10,069 nt of DNA from Methanotrichaceae archaeon (GCA_013329455.1 DUKF01000195.1:12570-22638); one strand, 5' to 3'; positions 1 to 6,833 are shown, numbered from the stretch's first letter. The notes: generated by a model not told the origin, from the letters alone. Program-made: numbers and translations.

Positions 1-527
1 ACGGATTCGCCCAAGTCCACCACGGACCTGTCTACCTGGAAGCGTTTGATCTCGGGTAAAGCCCTCGTGCTGAAGGTCCAGACCTCGCCCTCAGACCTCT
101 TTTTGAGGCGGTTTTCAGCTCTGACCTGCCAGCGGTAGACGGTCCCTGGCACCAGTGGCGTTGTAATGTTGAGGTGGAGGTTCTCCTTTCCTCGGCCGCC
201 GCGGGTCGTTCCCACAACCTGCATCTCCTCGTCGGAGGCACCGAGCATCACGTCGTACCTGATCCGGGAGTTCGCATCGAGCCCGATCGACGAGAGGACG
301 GGCGTTCGCGAACCGCCACCGACCCACCAAAGCGGCGGCGCAAGCCCGATGCTCGATGTGTTGTCCATCGGGCAGGGCATCTCGGGCTCATAGGGCGCGG
401 GCACCAAGGCGTATATTAACAGCACTGCAGCCAGGAGCGCAAGGAGGCCCACCTTCGCCCCGCTCCTCTGTAGAAATCCGTCCGCCCTCTCGGCAGCGGT
501 CATCAAAGCTTCGAATAAGTCGGTCAC
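1..527 (-). CDS. Membrane-anchored surface protein with Fn3-like domain (partial, N-terminal part)
   Basis: The reading frame starts at a GTG (complement of 525-527) and stays open for 175 codons to the window edge, so the C-terminus is missing. A GGGG ribosome binding site lies 7 bases upstream and a good archaeal TATA box lies at 589-599, which supports this start. The first 26 or so residues are charged and probably cytoplasmic. Residues about 27-43 (GLLALLAAVLLIYALV) form one membrane segment. The rest would be outside the cell, with sequons at NTS and NIT. Residues about 75-155 resemble the fibronectin-III-like fold common in archaeal surface proteins, with the hallmarks RYDVMLGAS, VYRWQVRAEN and VWTFST. 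The last visible residues (IKRFQVDRSVVDLGES) look like the start of an Ig- or PKD-like domain. A structural or adhesive surface role is inferred from the architecture; I recognise no enzyme. Confidence 0.72.
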   Translation of the reverse strand, partial: MTDLFEALMTAAERADGFLQRSGAKVGLLALLAAVLLIYALVPAPYEPEMPCPMDNTSSIGLAPPLWWVGGGSRTPVLSSIGLDANSRIRYDVMLGASDEEMQVVGTTRGGRGKENLHLNITTPLVPGTVYRWQVRAENRLKKRSEGEVWTFSTRALPEIKRFQVDRSVVDLGES

Positions 528-588
528 GTCTCGTCCCCCATCCTGACGTTCAGCTGGTCTTACCCGAAACTCGTTCGGCCTCGAAAAG

Positions 589-607
589 GTATATACTTAA
601 CTTTTCT
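589..607 (-). promoter_or_regulatory. TATA box and BRE-like element for the left-edge surface protein
   Basis: On the minus strand this reads AGAAAAG followed by TTAAGTATATACC, a good match to an archaeal purine-rich BRE plus TATA element. Initiation about 25 bases downstream would fall near 567, giving a leader of about 40 bases before the GTG at 527. The core GTATATAC is palindromic, but no gene lies on the plus strand here, so I assign it to the minus strand. Confidence 0.55.
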
Positions 608-649
608 GGGTTTGGTGGCGATCCTGTGACTGAAGAGATGGGTCAAAAT

Positions 650-670
650 CGGTCGGTTATCGTCCGATCG
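650..670 (-). terminator. Possible weak terminator hairpin after the 166-residue protein
   Basis: On the minus strand CGATCGG and CCGACCG flank a seven-base loop and pair at six of seven positions, followed by ATTTT. It lies 26 bases past the stop codon at 697. The stem is short and the T-run is only four bases, so this is a tentative call. Confidence 0.25.
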
Positions 671-696
671 CGAAGGGTCCGGATCATACCCGCCCG

Positions 697-1197
697 TTAC
701 GCCAAAAAGCCCCAACGGTCCTTGGCGTAGCGGGATAGCATCTTGTAAAATTCCCTGTAAGATAAGGGGAGCCACGACCACCCATCGACCGAGGATCCGC
801 CCTGTTCCTCCCCGTCCTCAGCCAGGCCAGCCGGCTCGACCTCCAGGGGCTGGATGTAGCTGTGAAGCCTGTAGACCCTCTCGCCGACCTGGACCCTGTA
901 GCAGTAGAGGGTCCGAACCGAGCCGTGGACGCCCCGGTAGCTCGGCGGGGGCGGCTCGTCCCTGACCTTCCGGCCGCTTGTCGCGTACCTGAGGATGAAC
1001 TCGTCCTTGAGGGCGTAGAACCGGTCCCTCGTCTGGGGCGATTCTTCCTTCACCATCTTGTTGGCAGCCCATATCGCCTCGGTCAGGGCCTCCAACTCGT
1101 CGTCGAACTGATCCAGCCAAAGCCGCCAGAGCTCCTCACCACTCAGGCCAGTCCGAAATCTCATCCTCAAAGTGAGAGCACCCAAGTTTCGTCCCAA
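697..1197 (-). CDS. Uncharacterised 166-residue soluble protein
   Basis: I do not recognise a family. The frame is GC-rich like its surroundings. The protein has no signal peptide or membrane segment and is rich in charged and aromatic residues. The N-terminal half looks helical (SGEELWRLWLDQFDDELEAL). A proline cluster (PPPPSYRG) separates it from a more strand-like middle (RTLYCYRVQVGERVYRLHSY), then an acidic, glycine-rich linker, and a C-terminal helix ending in YAKDRWGFLA. The start used is a TTG at 1197, which has GGAAGGG seven bases upstream. An ATG at residue 12 (MRFRTGL, position 1164) is possible, but its only GAGG touches the start codon. No TATA box is obvious upstream in the 113-base gap, so cotranscription with the 97-residue gene is possible. 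Function unknown. Confidence 0.6.
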   Translation of the reverse strand: MGRNLGALTLRMRFRTGLSGEELWRLWLDQFDDELEALTEAIWAANKMVKEESPQTRDRFYALKDEFILRYATSGRKVRDEPPPPSYRGVHGSVRTLYCYRVQVGERVYRLHSYIQPLEVEPAGLAEDGEEQGGSSVDGWSWLPLSYREFYKMLSRYAKDRWGFLA

Positions 1198-1310
1198 TGA
1201 AAAACCCTTCCCCTTTCCGCGCCGGTTGCGTCCCGTTCCGCCTTCTGCGCCGCCGCCCGTGTTCTCAGTTTGGCCGGGAAGGCTTCTGTTTTTGCGGGCG
1301 CGGAGTTTGT

Positions 1311-1604
1311 TTACGTGTTCCGCCCCGTCGGGCTCTTCGACTGGGAATCAGCGAAGTAGGAGTCGATCTCCATATCCATGTCGGCCTTCATCAGAACCCA
1401 GCCGGTTATGTGGCCCGCGAGAAAGGCCATCTTCTCCCCATCGGTCTTTGCGAACCTGTCGAGGGCACGCCTTACGAGATCGTGGGTGTCTTTCGACTCG
1501 GCCAGGAGCTCCTCGATCACCACCCTGTTAACCTCGTCACACAGGTCTTCGGAGAGGCCGAAGAGCTTTGCTATGCTTGCCTTGATGAGTATATCCTCTT
1601 TCAA
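1311..1604 (-). CDS. Uncharacterised 97-residue acidic protein, TTG start
   Basis: I do not recognise a family. The frame is open up to an ATG at 1736 (141 residues), but I place the start at a TTG at 1604. A perfect Shine-Dalgarno AGGAGGT lies at 1614-1620, nine bases before that TTG, and the 44 residues upstream look like AT-rich leader DNA rather than protein. The shorter product is mostly helical and acidic, for example KEDILIKASIAKLFGLSED and VVIEELLAESKDTHDLV, with one moderately hydrophobic stretch (MAFLAGHITGWVLM) and a polar tail (SQSKSPTGRNT). There is no signal peptide and only one cysteine. It may be a small cytoplasmic regulatory or adaptor protein, but nothing in the sequence shows this. 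Confidence 0.55.
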   Translation of the reverse strand: MKEDILIKASIAKLFGLSEDLCDEVNRVVIEELLAESKDTHDLVRRALDRFAKTDGEKMAFLAGHITGWVLMKADMDMEIDSYFADSQSKSPTGRNT

Positions 1605-1613
1605 GATCCTGAA

Positions 1614-1620
1614 ACCTCCT
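1614..1620 (-). promoter_or_regulatory. Consensus Shine-Dalgarno site that decides a TTG start
   Basis: The minus strand reads AGGAGGT, fully complementary to the archaeal 16S rRNA tail. It sits nine bases upstream of the TTG at 1604 and argues that the 97-residue form, not the 141-residue form, is made. Confidence 0.6.
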
Positions 1621-1650
1621 GTCAGAACCAACCATTCTTCCCGGCACTCT

Positions 1651-1664
1651 AGAAGATAAAAACC
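1651..1664 (-). promoter_or_regulatory. Candidate TATA box for the 97-residue protein
   Basis: The minus strand reads GGTTTTTATCTTCT. Initiation about 25 bases downstream would fall in the 1630s, just ahead of the AGGAGGT site. The match to the TATA consensus is partial, so this is a candidate only. Confidence 0.3.
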
Positions 1665-1800
1665 CCATCGTTCGATCAGATTTTGTCGATGCCCATTTTG
1701 TTGGTCCTTGAAGAATCGATTCCTGATCTGGTTCAAATCTCACCCATTCTCCAGAAGATGCAACGACCTGACAGAAATTCGATAGATGCATCCAAACGAA

Positions 1801-1827
1801 TAGATAAAAATTGTCAAAAATAATTTG
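1801..1827 (-). terminator. Oligo-T terminator after the first split-barrel protein
   Basis: About 30-55 bases past the stop codon at 1858, the minus strand carries two T-runs (ATTATTTTTGACAATTTTTATC). Short T-tracts without a hairpin are the usual archaeal termination signal. The stretch 1605-1857 as a whole is AT-rich and holds only this and the promoter of the 97-residue gene. Confidence 0.5.
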
Positions 1828-1857
1828 AGGCTGATCCCTCTGCCCACCCATCCTTGT

Positions 1858-2262
1858 TCAGACAACCTTCTTGCCCGCCGTCGGACCCCACATGGCGTTG
1901 TAGATCTCCTGGACCTTCACCACCACGGCGGCCTTGGCTGGAAGCTTGTTGTTTACGGCCAGAACCCACTTGGTCATCTCGTCGAAGTACTTTCCTTCCT
2001 TGTAGATCGTCGCCTTCCCTTTGATCTGGAAAGACTTCTTCGTCTCTGTATCGTAGCAGAGAATCGATATCTTTGGGTTTGCTACAAGGTTTTCTGCAGT
2101 CTTGTAAAAGAAGTTGTCTCCGATCATGATCGTCTCGTCGTCGAGGACCTTCAGGAACCCAACATAGACGACGTTTGGCGTGCCGGAGGCATCGGCGGTG
2201 GCGATGGGGGCAGGCTTCTGCTTCTCCAGGGTCGCTCTAACATCTGCTGGCATCTTGACCAT
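1858..2262 (-). CDS. Pyridoxamine-phosphate-oxidase-like FMN-binding split-barrel protein, copy A
   Basis: This is a complete 134-residue protein of the putative PNPOx-like split-barrel family (Pfam PF01243 type), whose members bind FMN or F420. The specific reaction is not known from the sequence. Family features visible are an N-terminal helix (MPADVRATLEKQ), the strand pair IATADASGTPNVVYVGFLKV, the segment DDETIMIGDNFFYKTAENL, then NPKISILCYD and KKSFQIKGKATIYKEG, and a conserved C-terminus ending WGPTAGKKVV. There is no membrane segment, so it should be cytoplasmic. The ATG at 2262 has GGTGAT four bases upstream and a TATA box at 2291-2303. Copy B at 5004-5408 has the same length, aligns without gaps, and matches at about 68 of 134 positions by eye. 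Both may reduce or oxidise a small cofactor-linked substrate; this is inferred from the fold only. Confidence 0.85.
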   Translation of the reverse strand: MVKMPADVRATLEKQKPAPIATADASGTPNVVYVGFLKVLDDETIMIGDNFFYKTAENLVANPKISILCYDTETKKSFQIKGKATIYKEGKYFDEMTKWVLAVNNKLPAKAAVVVKVQEIYNAMWGPTAGKKVV

Positions 2263-2290
2263 TTAGATCACCTTCATTCAAATAGAATAT

Positions 2291-2303
2291 CAATATATTT
2301 ATT
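2291..2303 (-). promoter_or_regulatory. TATA box for split-barrel protein copy A
   Basis: The minus strand reads AATAAATATATTG, a strong archaeal TATA element. Initiation about 25 bases downstream falls near 2271, giving a leader of about nine bases that carries the GGTGAT ribosome binding site (2267-2272). Confidence 0.6.
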
Positions 2304-2345
2304 CTTTGCGCCGGAAAAGGGCGCTGCCAAGTGTGCTTCGTGAAA

Positions 2346-2358
2346 GCTCTGTTAGAGC
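2346..2358 (-). terminator. Possible hairpin terminator of the protease-exporter unit
   Basis: On the minus strand GCTCT-AAC-AGAGC forms a five-base-pair stem with a three-base loop, followed by TTTC. It lies about 60 bases past the MFS stop codon. An alternative pairing of GAGC with the neighbouring GCTC is also possible. The stem is short and the T-run weak. Confidence 0.25.
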
Positions 2359-2419
2359 CCGCTCTGAGGCTGCACTGATGATCGGATGAAAGCACCCACC
2401 GTCAGATAAATTATTCAAA

Positions 2420-3670
2420 TCAATTGTTCGCCGAAAGGCTTTCGCTAAAGGTAACCAGTGCTGGCTGAAAGGCTGTCCAAATTGTAACCAACACAATCAA
2501 CCCACCCGCCGAAACAAACAACAGTGTCAAATTCCAGGCACCCACCGCCCCAGATATGGCTTGAGAGACGGGAACTAATCCGGCGCTTGACAACATCAAT
2601 AAACTCATGATTCTGCCCAGCATCATTTTAGGGGTGCGGGTTTGTATCCAGGTGAACAGGATGAGGGTGACATAACCATTGCCCAGGCCAAGCAGCAGCA
2701 TTAACCCAAAATCTACCCAGGTTAAATTGATAAATCCCACAATCCACGTCGCTATCCCAAAAACGGCCAGCAATGCGATCAGCAAAAAACGCATGGCCTT
2801 TCCAGTTGGCCTTGGGAGCGCTCCAGCCAACAGAAATCCGCCTAAATTACCACCTGCAAAGCCGGACATCAGCAGCCCGAACGCCACTGCCCCTTCGGCT
2901 AACCGCTGATCGGCCAAAACCGGAACTCCCACCAGAATCGGCCCGACAAACAAAAAGTTGACGGCGGCGATGACCAGAAATATCAAACGCAACGCTTTAT
3001 CATCCCACACATGTTTCAGACCGGCACCAATGGCGGCCCAGATGCTTTCTCTGTACGAGGCGTCAGCTGAATAAGGAAGCTTTCCGCCACTGTGCATCAG
3101 CCACAGAGTCATGGCTGATACGGCAAAGGTGGCGGCATCAATGCCAAAGGCCAATCCTATACCAAAAAATGATTCGGAGAATTTGCCAATTAAGATCCCT
3201 GCCGCTACAGGCCCGACAAATCCGACCAATTGACCAACGCCCATCACAATTGAATTGCCGGCCTGCAAGTCTTTCTCTTTTACCAGCATTGGGACGATGC
3301 TATTCCCGGCGGGTACGGCAAACCCGGCTACCAGCCCAAATCCCAGGCCAAAGGCGTATAGCATCCACATTTGAACAATGCCGGCGAAAACAACAGCTGC
3401 CATCACAGTCGCCAACAAAAAACGTACAAGATCTGAAGCCAGCATGATAATTCGCGGAGAAAATCGGTCGGTTATTGCGCCCCCAAAAAGCATAAACAAG
3501 GCTCGTGGAATGCCCTCCAGCGCCAGCACAATCCCCAATGCTAGCGGGTCACCGGTTAGCTGCAATACCAACCAGGGGGTTGCAATCAGGGCAAATTGAT
3601 CACCCAGTAATGAGGTTGAAACTCCGGCAAACAATAGCCGGAAATCGCGAATAGATAAAACATTACTCAT
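2420..3670 (-). CDS. MFS-family drug or metabolite exporter
   Basis: This is a 416-residue, roughly 12-helix permease of the major facilitator superfamily, close in type to the MFS_3/EntS-like exporters. It would sit in the cytoplasmic membrane and use an ion gradient to export small molecules; the substrate is unknown. Family signs are the N-terminal FRLLFAGVSTSLLGDQFA segment, the loop 2-3 motif A (GGAITDRFSPR, residues about 63-73), and the helix 4-5 region with PAGNSIVPMLV. The C-terminal half continues with helices such as FLLIALLAVFGIATWIVGF. The frame extends to an ATG at 3706, but I start at the ATG at 3670 (MSNVLSIRDF), which has GAGGAAA five bases upstream. The gap to the protease stop codon is 22 bases, so the two genes are cotranscribed. 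Codon use is more AT-rich than in the cfb genes, and the protein reads like a bacterial import. Confidence 0.87.
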   Translation of the reverse strand: MSNVLSIRDFRLLFAGVSTSLLGDQFALIATPWLVLQLTGDPLALGIVLALEGIPRALFMLFGGAITDRFSPRIIMLASDLVRFLLATVMAAVVFAGIVQMWMLYAFGLGFGLVAGFAVPAGNSIVPMLVKEKDLQAGNSIVMGVGQLVGFVGPVAAGILIGKFSESFFGIGLAFGIDAATFAVSAMTLWLMHSGGKLPYSADASYRESIWAAIGAGLKHVWDDKALRLIFLVIAAVNFLFVGPILVGVPVLADQRLAEGAVAFGLLMSGFAGGNLGGFLLAGALPRPTGKAMRFLLIALLAVFGIATWIVGFINLTWVDFGLMLLLGLGNGYVTLILFTWIQTRTPKMMLGRIMSLLMLSSAGLVPVSQAISGAVGAWNLTLLFVSAGGLIVLVTIWTAFQPALVTFSESLSANN

Positions 3671-3692
3671 GGAATTTTCCTCATTAAGTTGG

Positions 3693-4556
3693 CTATTCAT
3701 AATCATTCATTGAGATCCCTTTCCTTGCCGAATCAATTATATGTAGATTCATTTTATCTTTGAAGAAGAACCTTTTGTTTCTGATTACGATAGCCACAGC
3801 CACCACAGTTACAACAAGTGTTAATATACATTTACTGATCTGATTTGCTTCAAAAAGTTCGGCTGAAAAATTAGCGGTAACGTGAAATAGAGCGATCAGA
3901 GTGATACTGCGCTGATTCATATAATATAAGTAATTCATGATGATCGCCAGGGGTAAAATTCCGACAAAAAAGTTAATGGCAAATAGCGGATGTTGCTCCC
4001 ATAATGAAATCTGGTATGAACCCTTGATAAAGAAAACCGGTAAGTGCCAAATACTCCACAAGGCCCCAAAAATTATGCTAGTTTTGAATAAGTTAAATTT
4101 GCTGGCTAAACTATCAACACCATAACCTCGCCATCCCAGCTCTTCCAGTACTGGAACCAGGACCAAAATTATCATGCTTAAAATGACTTCTCCTTCGAAT
4201 ACTTTTAACTCTTCGGCAAAACGTAATTGTTCCGCCGGTTGCCCAAACGCTATTGATATAAGAATAGAAATAACCATAGCCAGGGGTAAGAAGAATAAGA
4301 CGAAAGGCAAGTAATTTTTGTTTATCAATCTCAGATCATATATTCTTTTTCTAAAATCGGATCTGAAAGTTTTATCGGCAAATACGTACATCACAATGAG
4401 GGCAGCAATGAACGGCCCCATGTAAGCTAATAGTAAATTGATTATACTTTTATCGCCACTCTGGCTTTGAATTGCCAGAAGGAATCCATTTATCCATGTA
4501 ATCGCAAATGCCAAAGCAAAATAGATAATCGGCCTGTATTGATGTTTTTTATTCAT
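3693..4556 (-). CDS. CPBP-family intramembrane glutamic protease
   Basis: This is a 287-residue polytopic membrane protein of the CPBP family (Abi/CAAX prenyl protease 2 relatives, Pfam PF02517 type), which cleaves substrates inside the membrane. All three catalytic motifs are present: EELGWRGYG (EExxxR, E138, E139, R143), the FGALWSIWHLP segment (H171), and HVTAN (H225, N229). About eight hydrophobic segments are visible, beginning with PIIYFALAFAITWINGFLL. The ATG at 4556 has GGTGA five bases upstream. A GTG nine bases earlier (4565) overlaps that site and is less likely. It leads the operon with the MFS exporter. In bacteria, CPBP proteins near exporters are sometimes linked to peptide maturation or immunity; whether that holds here is inference. 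It is the most AT-rich gene of the window, a sign of recent transfer. Confidence 0.88.
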   Translation of the reverse strand: MNKKHQYRPIIYFALAFAITWINGFLLAIQSQSGDKSIINLLLAYMGPFIAALIVMYVFADKTFRSDFRKRIYDLRLINKNYLPFVLFFLPLAMVISILISIAFGQPAEQLRFAEELKVFEGEVILSMIILVLVPVLEELGWRGYGVDSLASKFNLFKTSIIFGALWSIWHLPVFFIKGSYQISLWEQHPLFAINFFVGILPLAIIMNYLYYMNQRSITLIALFHVTANFSAELFEANQISKCILTLVVTVVAVAIVIRNKRFFFKDKMNLHIIDSARKGISMNDYE

Positions 4557-4710
4557 TAGTTTCACCCTTGCACTCTATCCGGCTCACTTACAACTTCACA
4601 GGCGACTTTGGAAGCCATCAGAAAAGAACCCCTTTGATGCTACTTACCAGAACTGCGACTGAACTCTCCGCCCTCCCCTTCAATACAACTCGCCCAGCAC
4701 GAGTTCCGCC

Positions 4711-4724
4711 AAAGATTTTAAAAG
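4711..4724 (-). promoter_or_regulatory. Candidate promoter of the protease-exporter unit
   Basis: The minus strand reads CTTTTAAAATC, which fits an archaeal TATA box. It is about 155 bases upstream of the protease start, which implies a long leader. A second TATA-like element, TTTAAATA, lies at 4791-4798. Neither can be preferred from sequence alone. Confidence 0.25.
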
Positions 4725-4894
4725 TATCAGTACTCAAGATCAGTGTGTCCCCATCAGTTTAAAGTGCCTTGCTCCCCGTGTCAAATCCTGTATTTAAATC
4801 TGCTGATTGTCCCGATTTCCACTGCCACCAGTTCGCTGCTGCTGAAGATGAAACGATCGTTACATGAAAGCTGAGCGTTGGTGATGATTTCCAA

Positions 4895-4968
4895 ATGTGA
4901 AAAACGAAGATTGAAAACTGAACAAAGAAGAGAGAGGAATATATACGCGGAGAGGAGAAGAGGGGGCA
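4895..4968 (-). terminator. Pyrimidine-rich terminator region after split-barrel protein copy B
   Basis: Just past the stop codon at 5004 the minus strand turns into a long C/T tract broken by a TATATATT, ending in several T-runs (GTTTTTC, CAGTTTTC). Such tracts terminate transcription in archaea. It also marks the switch from GC-rich to AT-rich sequence. Confidence 0.4.
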
Positions 4969-5003
4969 TAGACCACCGCCCGGCGCTCCCTTTCCCTTTC
5001 CGA

Positions 5004-5408
5004 TCAGGCGATCTTGTCCCCGGCCGTGGGGCCGGAGTTGGCCTCGTAGATCTCCTCGATCTTGAAGATAACGGCCCGCCTCATATTGAGGTCCGCCCTC
5101 CTGGCCCGGACAGATTCCTCCATCTCCTCATAGATCGGGCCCTCATCCTGGAACGTCACAGACCCCTTCATCTGGTAGGACCTCCTCGGGTCCTTAGTCC
5201 AGCAGAGGACCGAAGCCCAGGGGTTCTCGGCCAGGTTCGTCGCAGTCTTGTTGAAGAAGTTGTCCGCGAATAGAAGCGTCTCGTCGTCTTTTATCTTCAA
5301 GATCCCCAAGAAGACGACGTTCGGCTTTCCGTCGGAGGAGGCGGTCGCAAAGGGTATGGGCCACTGCTTTTCCAGGGTCTCTCGAACTTCCGGAGGCATC
5401 TTCACCAT
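5004..5408 (-). CDS. Pyridoxamine-phosphate-oxidase-like FMN-binding split-barrel protein, copy B
   Basis: This complete 134-residue protein is a paralog of the gene at 1858-2262, about 51 percent identical by hand count and gap-free. Shared blocks are MVKMP at the start, KPNVV, DDET, DNFF-KTA, NLAENP, and the C-terminal GPTAG. Differences cluster in the region of residues 71-110, where copy B carries WTKDPRRSYQMKG and the basic RARRADLNMRRAV in place of YDTETKKSFQIKG and LAVNNKLPAKAAV. This suggests a different ligand or partner. The protein should be cytoplasmic and bind FMN or a similar flavin; the reaction is unknown. GGTGAT lies six bases before the ATG, and a TATA box at 5440-5450 overlaps the end of cfbB, so it can be transcribed on its own. 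It is more GC-rich than copy A and matches cfbB in codon use. Confidence 0.85.
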   Translation of the reverse strand: MVKMPPEVRETLEKQWPIPFATASSDGKPNVVFLGILKIKDDETLLFADNFFNKTATNLAENPWASVLCWTKDPRRSYQMKGSVTFQDEGPIYEEMEESVRARRADLNMRRAVIFKIEEIYEANSGPTAGDKIA

Positions 5409-5439
5409 ATCATTATCACCACAAGTTAGACTGACTGCA

Positions 5440-5450
5440 GTTTATTTATC
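5440..5450 (-). promoter_or_regulatory. TATA box for split-barrel protein copy B, overlapping the cfbB stop
   Basis: The minus strand reads GATAAATAAAC. It includes the cfbB stop codon (5442-5444). Initiation about 25 bases downstream, near 5421, gives a leader of about 13 bases carrying GGTGAT at 5415-5420. Read-through from cfbB is also possible. Confidence 0.5.
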
Positions 5451-6833
5451 CCTTGCCTCTCGGGCCGTCTTTATGAAATGCAGGGGAAACTCCCGATAGG
5501 AGGCTCCGTGGAAATGGTTGTAGGATGCTACCATATTCCCCTCGACGATCCCGTCCATCCCTTTCTCGATTCCCGTGCCACGCTGGAGCCGGATCGCGTA
5601 CTCGACCTTTGCACCGTCGTCCAGGACGAGCTCTGAATGGTGGAACTCGTGGCCGAGGAAGACCGCGCCCCGGGGCCCCATGGAGCAGTCGCGAAGGAAC
5701 GTGCCTTCGGTGTAGCTGACGATCCTTCGCCCGCCCATCCTGGTCTTGGCCGGTACGAGGCCCACGGCGGGACGGGATTCGCCATCGTACTCGATCTCCT
5801 CGCAGAGGTACATCAGCCCCCCGCACTCGGCGAAGATCGGCACATCTTCCTCGTGCGCCTTTTTTATGGACGCCATCATCGATCTGTTCTCCGAGAGATC
5901 CTTTGCGTAAAGCTCCGGATACCCCCCACCGATGTAAAGGCCGTCGATTTCCGGGAGGGTGGAATCGTGGATCGGGCTCACGGGCACCACCTCCGCACCG
6001 GACAGCTCCATCAGCTCGATGTTGTCCCTGTAGTAGAAGTTGAAGGCCTCGTCGAGGGCAACGCCAATTCTAACGCCCTCACCCTCACTGCTCGGCACGT
6101 AGAGGTCAGGCTCTGGCGCATCCAGGGATTCGGCCTCGGCGGCGATCTCGAGGATCCTGTCGATGTCGAGCCCCTCCTCCACCACTTCCCGGATCTTAGC
6201 GAGCCGCTCCGCAAAGCCCGTGTGCCTTCTTTCCCCCTCCAGCATCGGAACGAGTCCCAAATGGCGCATCGATAGGTGCATGCTCTCGTCCCTCGGGATC
6301 ACGCCGACAACCTCGACCCCCGCATGATCCTGGATCGCTGAGATCGCCTTTTTCGCGTGCCGCTCTCCCCCGACCTTGTTCAGGATCACGCCCTTTATCT
6401 CAACATTGGGATCGAAGTCAATGTACCCCTTCACAAGAGCTGCCGCGCTCCTGGTGATGCTCCTTGCGTCAACCACCAGAATTACGGGCGATTTCAGCAT
6501 CTTGGCGATCTGAGCGGTGCTCCCCCAGTCGCCGTCGTACCCCTCGTAGAGGCCCCGGACCCCCTCGATGACGGCGACGTCAGCTCCCTCGGCAGCGTGG
6601 GCGTAAATCTCCCGGATCGTTTTTTCCGGCATCAGGTGGCCGTCGAGGTTCCTGCACCACCTACCCGTGATTCCGGTGTGGTAGCTCGGGTCGATGTAGT
6701 CGAGGGCCACCTTGTAGGACTGGACATCGAGGTTCCTGCCAAGAAGAGCCGAAAGGAGGCCCGCCACGATCGTCGTCTTGCCGCAGGAGCTTCTGTCCCC
6801 GGCTAGGAGTACCCTTGGAAGGTCCGCCTTCAT
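5442..6833 (-). CDS. cfbB: Ni-sirohydrochlorin a,c-diamide synthase
   Basis: CfbB amidates the a and c side chains of Ni-sirohydrochlorin with glutamine and ATP, the second step from sirohydrochlorin to coenzyme F430 (after CfbA inserts nickel). The 463-residue length is typical of the CobB/CbiA family. The N-terminal ATPase domain has a P-loop at residues 12-20 (GDRSSCGKT) and the substrate segment [18 protein letters not shown]. It continues through [11 protein letters not shown] and ILVVDARS. The C-terminal class I glutaminase domain (from about 254) has [10 protein letters not shown], the nucleophile Cys337 in [18 protein letters not shown] near 394, and the histidine region ASYNHFHG near 436. 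Its ATG shares ATGA with the cfbC stop codon, so translation is coupled. The related cobyrinate a,c-diamide synthase (CbiA) of cobamide synthesis is the main alternative. The cfbC neighbour and the YNHFHG form favour CfbB. Confidence 0.92.
   Translation of the reverse strand: MKADLPRVLLAGDRSSCGKTTIVAGLLSALLGRNLDVQSYKVALDYIDPSYHTGITGRWCRNLDGHLMPEKTIREIYAHAAEGADVAVIEGVRGLYEGYDGDWGSTAQIAKMLKSPVILVVDARSITRSAAALVKGYIDFDPNVEIKGVILNKVGGERHAKKAISAIQDHAGVEVVGVIPRDESMHLSMRHLGLVPMLEGERRHTGFAERLAKIREVVEEGLDIDRILEIAAEAESLDAPEPDLYVPSSEGEGVRIGVALDEAFNFYYRDNIELMELSGAEVVPVSPIHDSTLPEIDGLYIGGGYPELYAKDLSENRSMMASIKKAHEEDVPIFAECGGLMYLCEEIEYDGESRPAVGLVPAKTRMGGRRIVSYTEGTFLRDCSMGPRGAVFLGHEFHHSELVLDDGAKVEYAIRLQRGTGIEKGMDGIVEGNMVASYNHFHGASYREFPLHFIKTAREARDK

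Larger units (their letters stand above)
4566..5003 (-). other. 438-base stretch with no recognisable gene; possible decayed coding remnant
   Basis: I see no convincing intact gene here. On the minus strand one frame is protein-like on both sides of a single in-frame TAA (4759-4761): it reads ANWWQWKSGQSADLNTGFDTG before it and GDTLILSTDTFKIFGGTR after it, ending at a TGA at 4618-4620. It has no evident start codon or ribosome binding site and I recognise no family. Short open frames on either strand, such as 4568-4762 plus and 4781-4969 minus, look like chance. The right end holds a terminator-like pyrimidine tract. Confidence 0.3.

Noticed and set aside
2308..2324. Hairpin GCGCC-GGAAAAG-GGCGC as a terminator.
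   Set aside because: It is not followed by a T-run on either strand and lies within the upstream region of split-barrel copy A, so termination is unlikely. It may be a chance palindrome.
1825..2343. Long plus-strand open frame opposite split-barrel copy A.
   Set aside because: It is antisense to a well-supported gene, has no matching promoter or ribosome site, and its sequence is the usual mirror of the coding strand. The same applies to 5637-6275 and 6357-6806 opposite cfbB, 7266-7718 opposite cfbC, and 1197-1652 opposite the 97-residue gene.
645..3476. A 16-base identical sequence, AAAATCGGTCGGTTAT, at 645-660 and 3461-3476.
   Set aside because: The second copy encodes the conserved MFS motif A residues ITDRF, while the first is intergenic, with no matching flanks and a stop codon right after. 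I treat it as chance, although a seed left by recombination cannot be ruled out.
4568..4762. Plus-strand 64-codon open frame upstream of the protease gene.
   Set aside because: No ribosome binding site, no promoter, low-complexity serine, threonine and valine content, and it overlaps a better protein-like frame on the other strand.
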